A stretch of 64,000 nt of DNA from Acidimicrobiaceae bacterium (GCA_002722565.1 PBMG01000010.1:23538-87537), one strand, 5' to 3'; shown: positions 27,809 to 36,803, counted from the stretch's first letter. Notes: generated by a model not told the origin, from the letters alone. Made by a program: numbers and translations.

Positions 27809-28213
27809 CTAGTTCTCGTAGACCTCGGGGTCTTCAATGGGGACATATAACCATTCGATGATTTCCCGCAGTTCGTTATAAGCACTGAGCCTTGCTTTTT
27901 CGGTGTCGCGCTCTTCAGCTTTATCGCACGTGTTGCGCATGCGCTGAACAGTCGAGCTACCAAGGTGCAGCATCCCCTCGCTGCCACCAGTTGCCCATTT
28001 CGCTAGTACGTACCTTGCGAGTGCACCAATAGGTATATCGAGCGAATTTGCCAACCCATTAAGGGTTTCCAAAGGATCAAGTAGGCCATAAGCGGTTACC
28101 TCTTCTTTGAAGTTGGCGTCTGGATCATCACTATCCCAACTGCCACTCCAAGGAGTTAGAACCAAAGTCGGAGATTCGAGACTCGATGGATTATTCGAAT
28201 GTTGGCTCATCAA
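27809..28213 (-). CDS. small conserved actinobacterial protein (DUF6027-like)
   Basis: A 134-residue acidic, probably soluble protein. It contains LVLTPWSGSWDSDDPDANFK, then GLLDPLETLNGLANSLDIPIGALARYVLAKWATGGSEGML, which has the look of a small helical domain with a helix-turn-helix-like segment. I believe it belongs to DUF6027, from memory, without certainty. It overlaps the upstream same-strand gene by 23 bases, so the two are probably co-translated. It is convergent with hemQ, three bases away. The function is unknown. Confidence 0.7.
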   Translation of the reverse strand: MMSQHSNNPSSLESPTLVLTPWSGSWDSDDPDANFKEEVTAYGLLDPLETLNGLANSLDIPIGALARYVLAKWATGGSEGMLHLGSSTVQRMRNTCDKAEERDTEKARLSAYNELREIIEWLYVPIEDPEVYEN

Positions 28214-28607
28214 GGTCCCTAGATAGTTCAGGGTTTTCTCTGGACAACATTCCTAAGACGATGCCTGCAGCCGCAGCAAGGCCTCGTGCCGTGCGTCCCA
28301 AGGATGTTCTTCCAGTAGGCCCTTTAGAAAATAAAATAAAGGCTAGATCTAAAGTGTCTATGGCTATTCCTTGGCGAAGGGTTTCTTCCAACTCGTCAGC
28401 GCCGGCGTCAGGGCGATCAGCCTGATATAGCTGATAGGCCAAAACAGCGTTCCTGATGCCGAACAAGCGAATTAAATATCTAGTTTCGCTGTGCAGGGGA
28501 GAGTCCAGTCGCCAGGCTTTACCGATAATGCCTGGAGCCAAAACTGCTAGCCAACCGACCGTCGCTCGACTAGATACTAAGAACCTTCGTAATTTTCTAG
28601 GTTGCAT
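28191..28607 (-). CDS. hypothetical membrane-associated protein
   Basis: A 138-residue protein with weakly hydrophobic segments at about residues 15-32 (TVGWLAVLAPGIIGKAW), 47-62, 82-92 (DTLDLAFILFS) and 108-122. The blocks RYLIRLFGIRNAVLAYQLY and LRQGIAIDTLDLAFIL resemble small DUF4267-type membrane proteins; this is a weak match made by eye. GAGAGGA lies about nine bases before the ATG. It is the first gene of a two-gene unit and is divergent from the acyl-CoA dehydrogenase at 28683. Confidence 0.65.
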   Translation of the reverse strand: MQPRKLRRFLVSSRATVGWLAVLAPGIIGKAWRLDSPLHSETRYLIRLFGIRNAVLAYQLYQADRPDAGADELEETLRQGIAIDTLDLAFILFSKGPTGRTSLGRTARGLAAAAGIVLGMLSRENPELSRDLDEPTFE

Positions 28608-28682
28608 GTTTTTATCCTCTCAGCACCATTTTGTAATTCCTCATCGGCTGTTGGCCTAATAACCTGTAGCTAGGAGGCAACA

Positions 28683-30479
28683 ATGTCTGATTACAAAGCG
28701 CCAACCAACGACATGTTGTTCGTTTTAGAGCACATTGCTAATTTGTCAGAGCTAGCTAGCCGGACAGGCTATGAGCACGCTGACCTCGAAACAATCGAAG
28801 GTGTCCTGGACGAGGCCGCCCGGTTTATGGAGGAACAACTAGTTCCCCTTAATCAAAAAGGTGACCAAGAAGGTTTAGTTGTCGAGAACGGCCAAATTTT
28901 TCACCCGGATGGTTTTGCAGACGCCTATGAGAGATTTGTTGAAGCTGGATGGAACGGCATCGCTCTAGGCGAGGCCCATGGAGGAGGGGGGATGCCTTGG
29001 TGCGTTGGTCTAGCAGTTCAAGAAATGATGACTGCTGCCAATATGGCTTTTAGTCTTTGCCCTCTGCTCACGCAGGGAGCGATCGACGCTATTAGCCACC
29101 ATGCGAGCGAAACTTTGCAAGAGATCTACCTTCCAAAGATGATTAGTGGGGAATGGTCAGGAACCATGAACCTCACTGAGCCTCAAGCGGGTTCTGATGT
29201 AGGAGCTCTTACCAGCAAGGCGTTACCTGCGGGAGATGGAACCTGGCTGATCTCAGGTACCAAAATATTTATCACTTACGGCGAACACGAACTCTCCGAA
29301 AATATTATTCACCTAGTTCTCGCTCGAACCCCAGATGCCCCGCCGGGAACCAAAGGAATAAGCCTTTTCCTAGTCCCGAAATACTTGGTGAATGACGATG
29401 GAAGCCTAGGAGAACGAAACGATCTGCGTGTTGTTTCCAGTGAACACAAAATAGGAATCCACGCTAGCCCTACCTGTGTCATGTCCTATGGCGATGAGTC
29501 TGGCGCTGTGGGATGGATGGTTGGTGAAGAAAACACAGGGATGCGAGCGATGTTTACGATGATGAACAATGCCCGGTTGTCCGTAGGGCTTCAGGGTTTA
29601 TCGCTAACTGACCGGTCGTACCAACAAGCTCGCCAGTACTCCCTTGACAGAAAACAAGGTAAAGCCATTGGAGCTGACCTAGAAGCTGGGGAATCATCAG
29701 CCATAGCCGACCACGTAGATGTTCGCCGGATGCTGATGACAATGCGAGCTAACGCGGAGGCTATGCGGTGCGTGATGTACGCGAACGCAGCTGCTATCGA
29801 TTTTGCGAATAGCAGTCAAGACGAAACCGAACGCCAATATTGGGATGCTGTCACTGCTTTGCTTACCCCAATATCTAAAGGATGGGGAACAGACCTAGGG
29901 GTGGAGATGACCTCGTTAGGGGTCCAAACTCATGGAGGAATGGGCTACGTAGAGGAAACAGGAGTTGCGCAGCATTGGCGTGATGTCCGTATTGCGCCCA
30001 TCTACGAAGGTACGAATGGAATCCAAGCAGCTGATTTGGTCTTTCGGAAACTTCCCCTCGGTGGAGGTCAAGTATTAGAAAAGTTCGTCTCCGAAATCAG
30101 CAGCCTGGCGGAACAACTCATTGAAGATGATCGCCACAGTTCTATGGGTCAGGCATTACTGATAGGGAAAGAACAACTCAGCGAAGCAGCGGTATGGCTG
30201 GGAGGCCGACTAGCTGCGCAACCTAATGATGCGGCAGCTGGCTCTGTCCCATTTATGCGGCTAGCCGGGGTGATCGTCGGCGGATATTACTTAGCGCGAT
30301 CAGCTCAAATAGCGCAACGACTTCTTGACTCCGGTGAAGGTGACGTTGACTTTCTCAACGACAAGATTTCCGTAGCAAAATTTTATGCTGAACAGATACT
30401 CCCAACAGTGGCTGGCCTAGTGCCGACAATTACACAAGGAGCCGACCTCTTTTACGCTATCCCCAACGATCGGCTCTAA
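28683..30479 (+). CDS. acyl-CoA dehydrogenase, long form (FadE5-like)
   Basis: FAD flavoenzyme of 598 residues, of the larger ACAD class with an extra C-terminal helical domain. MNLTEPQAGSDVGALTSKA contacts the flavin, and KIFITYGEHELSENIIHLVLARTPDAPPGTKGISLF is the typical insert. EHKIGIHASPTCVMSYGD and YEGTNGIQAADLVFRKL follow; the last contains the catalytic glutamate. The N-terminus (YKAPTNDMLFVLEHI) matches the long form well. AGGAGG lies just before the ATG. It overlaps larE by one base (TAATG). Confidence 0.94.
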   Translation: MSDYKAPTNDMLFVLEHIANLSELASRTGYEHADLETIEGVLDEAARFMEEQLVPLNQKGDQEGLVVENGQIFHPDGFADAYERFVEAGWNGIALGEAHGGGGMPWCVGLAVQEMMTAANMAFSLCPLLTQGAIDAISHHASETLQEIYLPKMISGEWSGTMNLTEPQAGSDVGALTSKALPAGDGTWLISGTKIFITYGEHELSENIIHLVLARTPDAPPGTKGISLFLVPKYLVNDDGSLGERNDLRVVSSEHKIGIHASPTCVMSYGDESGAVGWMVGEENTGMRAMFTMMNNARLSVGLQGLSLTDRSYQQARQYSLDRKQGKAIGADLEAGESSAIADHVDVRRMLMTMRANAEAMRCVMYANAAAIDFANSSQDETERQYWDAVTALLTPISKGWGTDLGVEMTSLGVQTHGGMGYVEETGVAQHWRDVRIAPIYEGTNGIQAADLVFRKLPLGGGQVLEKFVSEISSLAEQLIEDDRHSSMGQALLIGKEQLSEAAVWLGGRLAAQPNDAAAGSVPFMRLAGVIVGGYYLARSAQIAQRLLDSGEGDVDFLNDKISVAKFYAEQILPTVAGLVPTITQGADLFYAIPNDRL

Positions 30480-31273
30480 TGCCAGCTGACCTTGAAGCGC
30501 TCCGAACAAACCTCCGAGGGTTACAGCGCGTGCTAGTGGCCTTCAGCGGAGGAGCGGACTCTGCGTTTCTCGCCTGGGTCGCTAATGACACCTTGGGTTC
30601 TGATGTTGTGCAATGCTTTACCGCTGTATCGCCGAGCCTCGCTCAGAGTGAACTAGACGATTGTGCCTCCTTAGCCGCAGAATGGGGGCTTAACTGGTCC
30701 CCCGTAGAGACTGCCGAAATGGATAACGCTGCGTACCGTGTCAATGATGCCGATCGCTGTTTTCACTGCAAGTCAGCTCTCATGGACGTTGTAGAACCTA
30801 TTGCTTGTGAACACGAATTAATTGTTGTCCTGGGAGTTAATACTGACGACCTTGGGGATCATCGCCCTGGACAATCAGCGGCTCAAGAACGCCTCGCTCG
30901 GTTCCCTTTGGTCGAAGCTGGATTTTCTAAGAAAGATGTGAGAGAACACAGTAAAAAATTGGGTCTTCGGACTTGGGACAAACCAGCTGCTGCGTGCTTG
31001 GCGTCTCGGATTCCTTATGGCACACAAGTAAGTGTTTCGTTACTGCGTCGACTAGATCGAGCTGAATCAGCGCTGAAAAATCTAGGTTTCAACCAACTGC
31101 GAGTTCGAGACTATGGAGAAATAGCTCGCCTGGAAATAGATCTTGAGGAACTTTCGAGGGCGGTGGACCTTAGGGCCGAAATTGTAGAAGCGGTTCAGTC
31201 AGTTGGCTATCAATATGTCACCTTGGACTTGGAAGGATTCCGCTCAGGAAATTTGAATCACTCGATCCAATGA
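30479..31273 (+). CDS. larE: LarE-like ATP-dependent sacrificial sulfur transferase
   Basis: PP-loop enzyme that, in lactate racemase maturation, donates its own cysteine sulfur to the nickel-pincer cofactor. The 264 residues carry LVAFSGGADSAFLAWVAN, the PP-loop, DRCFHCKSALMD and the key cysteine in AAACLASRIPYG. GVNTDDLGDHRPG is also typical. Neither larB nor larC nor larA is in the window. It is coupled at both ends (TAATG to the acyl-CoA dehydrogenase, ATGA to the next gene). It may serve another sulfur-transfer purpose here. Confidence 0.9.
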   Translation: MPADLEALRTNLRGLQRVLVAFSGGADSAFLAWVANDTLGSDVVQCFTAVSPSLAQSELDDCASLAAEWGLNWSPVETAEMDNAAYRVNDADRCFHCKSALMDVVEPIACEHELIVVLGVNTDDLGDHRPGQSAAQERLARFPLVEAGFSKKDVREHSKKLGLRTWDKPAAACLASRIPYGTQVSVSLLRRLDRAESALKNLGFNQLRVRDYGEIARLEIDLEELSRAVDLRAEIVEAVQSVGYQYVTLDLEGFRSGNLNHSIQ

Positions 31274-31728
31274 ATCGGCTACAGGAAATAGGAGCGGAGT
31301 TAGTCAAGGAGCTAGAAGTTTCCTTACCTATATGGGTTGAAAGGTCGACACGTGAGATCTATCAGGCATGGAAGGGAGAGTGGCCTCTGGAGATCGCCGA
31401 CCAAGCTCGTCTAGCAGGAGAACGCTGTGTAGTTGAAATACTTCCCGTTCTAAGAGAACTACTGGAGTCTGATATTGCATCGCAGCCGACCAACCCGATG
31501 TCAATTCTTCGCCGAGCTTCACAATATCCGACTGGCCTTTTACAGCTATATGAGGTCCCTCCAGTTCAACGAGACGACTATCTTGAAACTGCTTTCCCCG
31601 AAGACATCTACGGCTTGATCCCAACGGCCTTCTCGGACTTTGGACAAGATTGTCACGAATTAGGAATAGCTTGGGGTGCGGCTAAAGCCCATATTCATTT
31701 AACAGAACGCCGAGAAATTGACACCTGA
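31270..31728 (+). CDS. conserved hypothetical protein between larE and glnD
   Basis: A 152-residue, largely helical and acidic protein that I do not recognise. Features are LPIWVERSTREIYQAWKGEW near the start, a Pro-rich middle (YPTGLLQLYEVPPVQRDDY) and IAWGAAKAHIHLTERRE at the end. There is no signal peptide or membrane segment. Its ATG overlaps the larE stop and its stop overlaps the next ATG, so all four genes from the acyl-CoA dehydrogenase on are tightly coupled. Real by context, length and coding pattern; function unknown. Confidence 0.75.
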   Translation: MNRLQEIGAELVKELEVSLPIWVERSTREIYQAWKGEWPLEIADQARLAGERCVVEILPVLRELLESDIASQPTNPMSILRRASQYPTGLLQLYEVPPVQRDDYLETAFPEDIYGLIPTAFSDFGQDCHELGIAWGAAKAHIHLTERREIDT

Positions 31729-32027
31729 TGCTCCAGATAGCTGCTTACATACCCAACTTGATGGATCGCAGTCGATTTGGAGACAGCGTGCAAATCATCA
31801 AGACTCTGGAAGAATTGAAGTCAGTGGAGGCTGACGTGGTGTTTGTTGACTTAGCACGTTCGGAAGTCCTCAAATACCTTCCATCGAAGTCGCGAGTGAT
31901 TGGCTTTGCCCCACATATAGACACAGACACACTGGATGCGGCGAGAGCAGCAGGATGCGAAGAAGCACTAGCTCGTTCGGTTTTCTTCAAACGCCTTCCG
32001 ACTCTTCTCGGAGTTTCGGATGTCTGA
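31728..32027 (+). CDS. small receiver-like (CheY-fold) protein, degenerate
   Basis: A 99-residue protein with an alternating beta/alpha pattern. VEADVVFVDLARSEVL resembles strand 3 of a response regulator with the phospho-acceptor aspartate, and SRVIGFAPHIDTDTLDAARAAGCEEALARSVFFKRL resembles strand 4 to strand 5 with a lysine near the end. The acidic pair after strand 1 is missing, so it may not be phosphorylated. It overlaps the preceding stop by one base and glnD by eight. The fold is inferred by eye. Confidence 0.65.
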   Translation: MLQIAAYIPNLMDRSRFGDSVQIIKTLEELKSVEADVVFVDLARSEVLKYLPSKSRVIGFAPHIDTDTLDAARAAGCEEALARSVFFKRLPTLLGVSDV

Positions 32028-34305
32028 AAGTAGTTTGGTTGAACTGAGAGAAAACATAATTAGTGACCGCGCAGTGTCCGCCCGAGAGATTCCGAAGGCT
32101 TTATCGGACGTTACGGACAAGTTTTTGGCCCAGCTATATGTGACCGAAATTGAAAATAGTGATGGCGTTGCTTTAGTGGCGTTGGGTGGATATGGCCGAG
32201 CTGAACTTTCCCCTTCTAGCGACCTTGATCTAATGCTGATACATCAAGACAGAGAAGATATCGATTCTTTAGCTGACCGGCTTTGGTATCCACTTTGGGA
32301 TGAAGGATTTAAATTAGGTCATTCGGTGCGGTCGGTGGACCAAACTTTGAGACTTGCGTCGACCGACCTTGAGACTGCAACAAGTTTGCTAAATGGCCGA
32401 CTGATAGCTGGAGATTCAGTTCTTCTCGAAGATTTATTAGCTCGTAATGAAGAGCAATGGGTCGCTTACGGCCTAGATCGTTTAGATGAATTGGCTCGTA
32501 ACGTCAGACGTCGACATCTGCTTTCCGGCGAGGTCGCGTTTTTGTTAGAACCAGATCTAAAGGAAGGACGTGGAGGACTCCGAGATGTTCATGCCATTGA
32601 CTGGGCGGTTCGTGCTGGTGTCGAAGTCCCTGTCCACGACCACGAACGCTTGACCGAGGCGTATGAGGTCTTACTCGAAGCACGCGTTGAGTTGCATAGG
32701 TTGAGTGGGAAACGAGGAGACGTACTTCTTCTCGAAGAACAGGACTCTGTTGCCGCAGCATTGGGAGACCACGATGCAGACATATTGATGGGTCGAGTAG
32801 CTGCTGCAGCTAGAACTGTCGCCTATTTGAGTGATGAAACATGGCGCCATCTAGACCGAGAATCAAACAAGGAAGCCTCAGTCGAAATAGAGGTCGCAGG
32901 TTTAACGGTCGTCGGCAACGAACTTGTTGTCCTGGGGGACCCATCAACAGACCCCCTTCTAGTTCTGCATGCTGCTGTGCAGGCGATGTATTCAGGTTTG
33001 CCGCTTGCAAGGGAATCACTTCGCCTTTTTGCGGATCGCCAAGTTGATCTTCCCGATCCGTGGCCTCACGGGGCTCGTGAGTTGTTTGTAGAACTACTCA
33101 AAGGAGGGCACAGGGCAATTCCAGTAATCGAATCTCTTGACTATTTCGAGGTTTGGACTCATTTACTCCCGGAATGGACCCCTAACCGGTCGCGCCCGCA
33201 ACGAAACGTTTATCATCGCTTTACTGTTGATCGGCATCTACTTGAAACTGTTGCAGAGGCAGCACGTCTCACCCATCGAGTGCAGCGACCTGATCTGTTA
33301 CTAGTAGCGGCGCTGCTACATGACGTTGGTAAGGGTTACCCAGGTGATCACACCGAGGTAGGTATGCGACTTATCGGTTCTATAGCGTCTCGTTGCGGCT
33401 TCCCGAAGGAAGATGTTGCTCAACTAAGTCGACTTGTGGAAAATCACTTACTGCTGCCCGATATAGCGACTCGAAGAGACCTAGAAGACCTGCAGACGAT
33501 CCGAAACGTCGCAGAGAAGGTACAAACGGTTGAATTCTTAGAGCTCTTAGCTGCCTTAACTGAAGCTGATTCAATAGCGACTGGCCCAACCGCATGGGGT
33601 GATTGGAAAGCCCATCTAGTGGAAACGCTTGCTGAAGCCACAGTTGATTTCATATCGAGCGATGGGTCGACGCGTCGTAGGCGACGGTCGTTCGTTACTG
33701 AAGAACTCGAAGCGCTAATGGCTGAAGAAGAAACAGTTGTTCAAGGGTCGGGAGATACGGTCACGATTGTTGCGCCGGATCGAGCGGGTATCTTTAGCAG
33801 AGCTGCTGGCGCACTGGCCTTACGAGGGCTTGACGTCTTGCAGGCTGATGCCTATTCGAGTGACGCAGGCATGGCTGTCTCCCAATTCAGAGTCGTTGAA
33901 CCTGATACCCCAGTCGATTGGGGTCGGGTTATTGATGACATTTACCAATGCTTGCAAGGCCATTTAGCGATAGACGCGCGAATAGCGGAAAGAGCACGGG
34001 TTTACCGTAGACGAACTGCCCTAGCTGCAAAACAGGTTGGGACCAGTGTTGTTTTTGATGTTGAGTCAGCAACAGATGCAACGATCATTGAAGTACGAAC
34101 GGAAGACCACATAGGAGTTCTGTATCACCTGACAAGGACTCTTGCTGAAATGGGACTGGATATTCGCTCGGCCAAGATTCAGACAATCTCCAATGAAGTT
34201 GTGGATACCTTCTATGTAACTGGGTCCGGCGGACCAACCTTAGATGAACTGCACCGACGAGAAATTGAAGCAGCGTTGCGATACTCGTTGATGAGGGTCG
34301 AGTGA
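32020..34305 (+). CDS. glnD: [protein-PII] uridylyltransferase / uridylyl-removing enzyme
   Basis: Nitrogen sensor that adds or removes a nucleotide on PII (in actinobacteria often adenylyl). The 761 residues show the nucleotidyltransferase motif GGYGRAELSPSSDLDLMLIH near residue 55, and an HD domain with LLHDVGKGYPGDHTEVGMRL around residue 432. Two C-terminal ACT domains begin at about residue 580 (VTIVAPDRAGIFSRAAGALA) and 690 (IEVRTEDHIGVLYHLTRTLA), which sense glutamine. glnK and amtB, common neighbours in actinobacteria, are not here. It overlaps the receiver-like gene by eight bases. Confidence 0.94.
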   Translation: MSESSLVELRENIISDRAVSAREIPKALSDVTDKFLAQLYVTEIENSDGVALVALGGYGRAELSPSSDLDLMLIHQDREDIDSLADRLWYPLWDEGFKLGHSVRSVDQTLRLASTDLETATSLLNGRLIAGDSVLLEDLLARNEEQWVAYGLDRLDELARNVRRRHLLSGEVAFLLEPDLKEGRGGLRDVHAIDWAVRAGVEVPVHDHERLTEAYEVLLEARVELHRLSGKRGDVLLLEEQDSVAAALGDHDADILMGRVAAAARTVAYLSDETWRHLDRESNKEASVEIEVAGLTVVGNELVVLGDPSTDPLLVLHAAVQAMYSGLPLARESLRLFADRQVDLPDPWPHGARELFVELLKGGHRAIPVIESLDYFEVWTHLLPEWTPNRSRPQRNVYHRFTVDRHLLETVAEAARLTHRVQRPDLLLVAALLHDVGKGYPGDHTEVGMRLIGSIASRCGFPKEDVAQLSRLVENHLLLPDIATRRDLEDLQTIRNVAEKVQTVEFLELLAALTEADSIATGPTAWGDWKAHLVETLAEATVDFISSDGSTRRRRRSFVTEELEALMAEEETVVQGSGDTVTIVAPDRAGIFSRAAGALALRGLDVLQADAYSSDAGMAVSQFRVVEPDTPVDWGRVIDDIYQCLQGHLAIDARIAERARVYRRRTALAAKQVGTSVVFDVESATDATIIEVRTEDHIGVLYHLTRTLAEMGLDIRSAKIQTISNEVVDTFYVTGSGGPTLDELHRREIEAALRYSLMRVE

Positions 34306-34314
34306 CTCTGGTTC

Positions 34315-35019
34315 GTGAGCGCGACTAGCCTCGCTCTGATGGCTAAATCAGCGACGGGTCAAGATCTCCTTAATTGGGCTGAAACCCTGGCTGGAATTGC
34401 CCGAACTGGGTTGGGGTTCAGTGAAAGCCTGTACGAAAAGGAGCGCTATGAAGAGATTCTCAAAGTTGCTTCTGAAATGTATGGGGCAGCAGATGGGGAC
34501 TTAGAACCCGGGGATGTAGCTGTCGAATGGATGAGGATGGTGGGCGATGGAGTTGCTGGTTATGTAACTCCGAAGGCTGCGATAGGCGCTGTTGTCGGTA
34601 ACGAGAAGAACGAGATCCTTCTTGTCCAGCGGGCAGATAGCGGAGTATGGCTCTACCCAACGGGCTGGGCTGATATCGGTTATTCACCGGTGGAAGTCGC
34701 GATGAAAGAGGTTTACGAAGAAACGGGAATTTACTGTGAACCCATGTCGCTTATCTCGATTGTCGATGGGATGCGGCAAGGATTCACCCGGATTCCGCTT
34801 TATTCAATGGTGTTTCATTGTCGTGCGGTTGGTGGCGAGCTCAAGGCCCACCCTTTGGAAACTAGCGATTGCGGGTGGTTTGCTCGAGATTCCCTCCCAG
34901 AGCCCTTAGCTGGCTTGGAGACATGGGTCGAAGATGCTTTTGCCGCAATTGAAGGCCAGAGGCCAGAAGTTAGGTATGACGAACCACGGTCTAAGCCCTG
35001 GGAAGAAGAAAGCAAATAA
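34315..35019 (+). CDS. NUDIX hydrolase with N-terminal helical domain
   Basis: A 234-residue protein. Residues about 15-65 form the helical Nudix_hydro_N domain (LLNWAETLAGIARTGLGFSE), and the NUDIX fold follows. The box GWADIGYSPVEVAMKEVYEETGI has Lys in place of the usual Arg but keeps EVxEExGI; this variant is normal in the subfamily, which cleaves ADP-ribose or similar nucleotide sugars. It starts with GTG at 34315, nine bases after glnD, and ends in a short acidic tail. It is convergent with the PAC2 gene. Confidence 0.87.
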   Translation: MSATSLALMAKSATGQDLLNWAETLAGIARTGLGFSESLYEKERYEEILKVASEMYGAADGDLEPGDVAVEWMRMVGDGVAGYVTPKAAIGAVVGNEKNEILLVQRADSGVWLYPTGWADIGYSPVEVAMKEVYEETGIYCEPMSLISIVDGMRQGFTRIPLYSMVFHCRAVGGELKAHPLETSDCGWFARDSLPEPLAGLETWVEDAFAAIEGQRPEVRYDEPRSKPWEEESK

Positions 35020-35036
35020 AAGGTCGTATTAAATTT

Positions 35037-35882
35037 CTATTCGTCTTGTTGCCTAAGGAATTCTTCGAGTTCATCAATCATTGCTTCAGGGTTGTCCGCC
35101 ATATCAGTGAGCTCTTCGGCGCCTTCGTCAAGTAATTGCTGGGCATACTCAGCGAGGTTCGGATCACTGTCGACTAGTTCGTTGATTTGACGATCGTAAC
35201 TAGCAGCGGCAATTTGAAGGTCAGTCGCGCCTAAAGGAATATCTAGAAATTCCACTATTTGCTGCACTAGAGCAAGTGCTGCTTTCGGAGACGGATTGTG
35301 GCCGATGTAGGACGGAACTGCTGCCCAAAAGGAGAGGCTGTCGAAACCTCCGCGATGAAAGACATCATTGAGTACGCCAATTATTCCGGTGGGTCCTTCG
35401 TACTGAGAAGGCGTCAGACCTAATTCAAGGTTGATTACCTCATTATTAGAGGCGCCGATTACATCTACAGGAGCTTGGTGGTGAGTGTCGGTGAGGAGCG
35501 CCCCAAGGGTAATGACAGTAGAGGCCGATAGTTCGGTAGCAACTGACAGTAGCGCTTCGGAAAAAGTGCGCCAGCGGAGCCGCGGTTCGATGCCAACAAT
35601 CGTTACGAGTGGCCGGCCGTCGTCAAGTTCGCCTACTCTCACCTCGTTTACTGGCCAATCGATTCGTCGATCATCGCCCTCCAGGCGAACGGTTGGACGA
35701 ACAGACGCGAAGTCATAGAAATATTCTGGGTCTATTGTTGCTACACGTTGACACTCGTAGCGACGTGTCAAATAACTGACGGCCTCGGTTGCTGCATCTC
35801 CAGCGTCGTTCCAACCAGTGAAAGCTGCGAGGAGCACCGCTTCTTTTAAGACGGGATGTTCGCTCCACTCGACGTGTTCCAC
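35037..35882 (-). CDS. PAC2-family protein
   Basis: A 281-residue protein of the PAC2 family (proteasome assembly chaperone 2-like), common in actinobacteria and of unclear role. LLAAFTGWNDAGDAATEAVSYL is the N-terminal signature; GIEPRLRWRTFSEALLSVA and LGALLTDTHHQAPVDVIGAS follow. The end is helical and acidic. The frame is open to 35954, but GTG 35882 fits the family N-terminus best (VEHVEWSEHPVLKE) and has a TAGCCT box seven bases upstream, so I chose it. ATG at 35921 is the alternative. It is divergent from the GNAT gene. Confidence 0.88.
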   Translation of the reverse strand: MEHVEWSEHPVLKEAVLLAAFTGWNDAGDAATEAVSYLTRRYECQRVATIDPEYFYDFASVRPTVRLEGDDRRIDWPVNEVRVGELDDGRPLVTIVGIEPRLRWRTFSEALLSVATELSASTVITLGALLTDTHHQAPVDVIGASNNEVINLELGLTPSQYEGPTGIIGVLNDVFHRGGFDSLSFWAAVPSYIGHNPSPKAALALVQQIVEFLDIPLGATDLQIAAASYDRQINELVDSDPNLAEYAQQLLDEGAEELTDMADNPEAMIDELEEFLRQQDE

Positions 35883-35889
35883 GGAGAAA

Positions 35890-35895
35890 AGGCTA
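35890..35895 (-). promoter_or_regulatory. putative -10 element of a leaderless promoter
   Basis: On the minus strand TAGCCT ends seven bases before GTG 35882 of the PAC2 gene. It supports that start over the longer frame. Confidence 0.4.
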
Positions 35896-35946
35896 TCCGC
35901 GGATCTCGCGATCCGTACCATGAAGACGTTGACGGAGGATAAAGCG

Positions 35947-36378
35947 ATGCCCATTGAGATCAGTATTTGTGAAAGTGTCGACGAGATCGTTGTTGCAGCA
36001 TTTGAACGGTTGATACCGCAACTATCGAGTTCGTCGTCTCTTCCTACTGCAGAACAACTGGTAGAGATCCTCGATCATGATGCATCTACCGTTCTTTTAG
36101 CTAAAGACGGGGACACAATTGTGGGGTCGATGACGCTGATCGTATTCCAAATCCCTACAGGCATAAGGGCCTGGATTGAAGATGTTGTGGTTGATGAACA
36201 AGCACGAGGTAAAGGTGTGGGAGAAGCGTTGAATCAGCGTGCTATGGAAATCGCAATGAAGGCTGGGGCAAAAACGATTGACCTCACCTCACGACCGTCG
36301 CGTGAAGCTGCTAACAGGCTGTATCAGCGTCTTGGTTTTAAGGCTCGCGACACAAACATTTACCGTTACGAGGCTTAG
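35947..36378 (+). CDS. GNAT-family N-acetyltransferase
   Basis: A 143-residue acetyltransferase of unknown substrate. AWIEDVVVDEQARGKGVGEALNQRA contains the acetyl-CoA-binding QxxGxG/A loop (ARGKGVGEAL), and REAANRLYQRLGFKARDTNIYR is the C-terminal helix-strand block. The frame is open from 35818, but the ATG at 35947 has GGAGG eight bases upstream and gives the right length. The truncated haemoglobin gene follows after four bases, so both are probably in one message. Confidence 0.88.
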   Translation: MPIEISICESVDEIVVAAFERLIPQLSSSSSLPTAEQLVEILDHDASTVLLAKDGDTIVGSMTLIVFQIPTGIRAWIEDVVVDEQARGKGVGEALNQRAMEIAMKAGAKTIDLTSRPSREAANRLYQRLGFKARDTNIYRYEA

Positions 36379-36382
36379 ACCG

Positions 36383-36769
36383 ATGGTCGAAGTTGGGGAA
36401 GAAAGTGTTTACGACCGTGTAGGAGGAATGCCCTGGTTTCATGATCTGTGTACCCGCTTTTACCGTCGAGTCGCTGATGATGAGGTGCTGCGTCCTTTGT
36501 ATCCGGACGATTTAGAGCCTTCTAGGTATTGGCTAGCGCTCTTTCTCGCACAATATTGGGGAGGTCCTGTCGAGTATTCAAGAGACAGGGGCCATCCGAG
36601 GTTACGAATGCGTCACGCCCATTTTCGGGTGGGACTCGTTGAGCGAGATCGTTGGTATGAACATATGGCGGCAGCTTTGGGTGAAATAGAAATTGATGTA
36701 GAACTGCATGAGCAGATGCTGGAATACTTCTCAATGGCAGCTAATCATTTGGTGAATACGCCTGACTGA
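36383..36769 (+). CDS. glbO: group II truncated haemoglobin
   Basis: Haem protein of 128 residues in the trHbO class, associated with oxygen or NO/peroxide chemistry. YDRVGGMPWFHDLCTRFYRRV is the N-terminal 2-on-2 globin helix block. FLAQYWGGPVEYSRDRGHPRLRMRHAHFRVG contains the proximal His in RMRHAHF and the group II tyrosine and tryptophan region. The start at ATG 36383 follows the GNAT stop closely; the longer open frame is GNAT sequence. It may work with the nitrobindin at 25752. Confidence 0.93.
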   Translation: MVEVGEESVYDRVGGMPWFHDLCTRFYRRVADDEVLRPLYPDDLEPSRYWLALFLAQYWGGPVEYSRDRGHPRLRMRHAHFRVGLVERDRWYEHMAAALGEIEIDVELHEQMLEYFSMAANHLVNTPD

Positions 36770-36803
36770 ATCGGACCCGAGTACGGTTATTGGCAGGGGG
36801 TTG

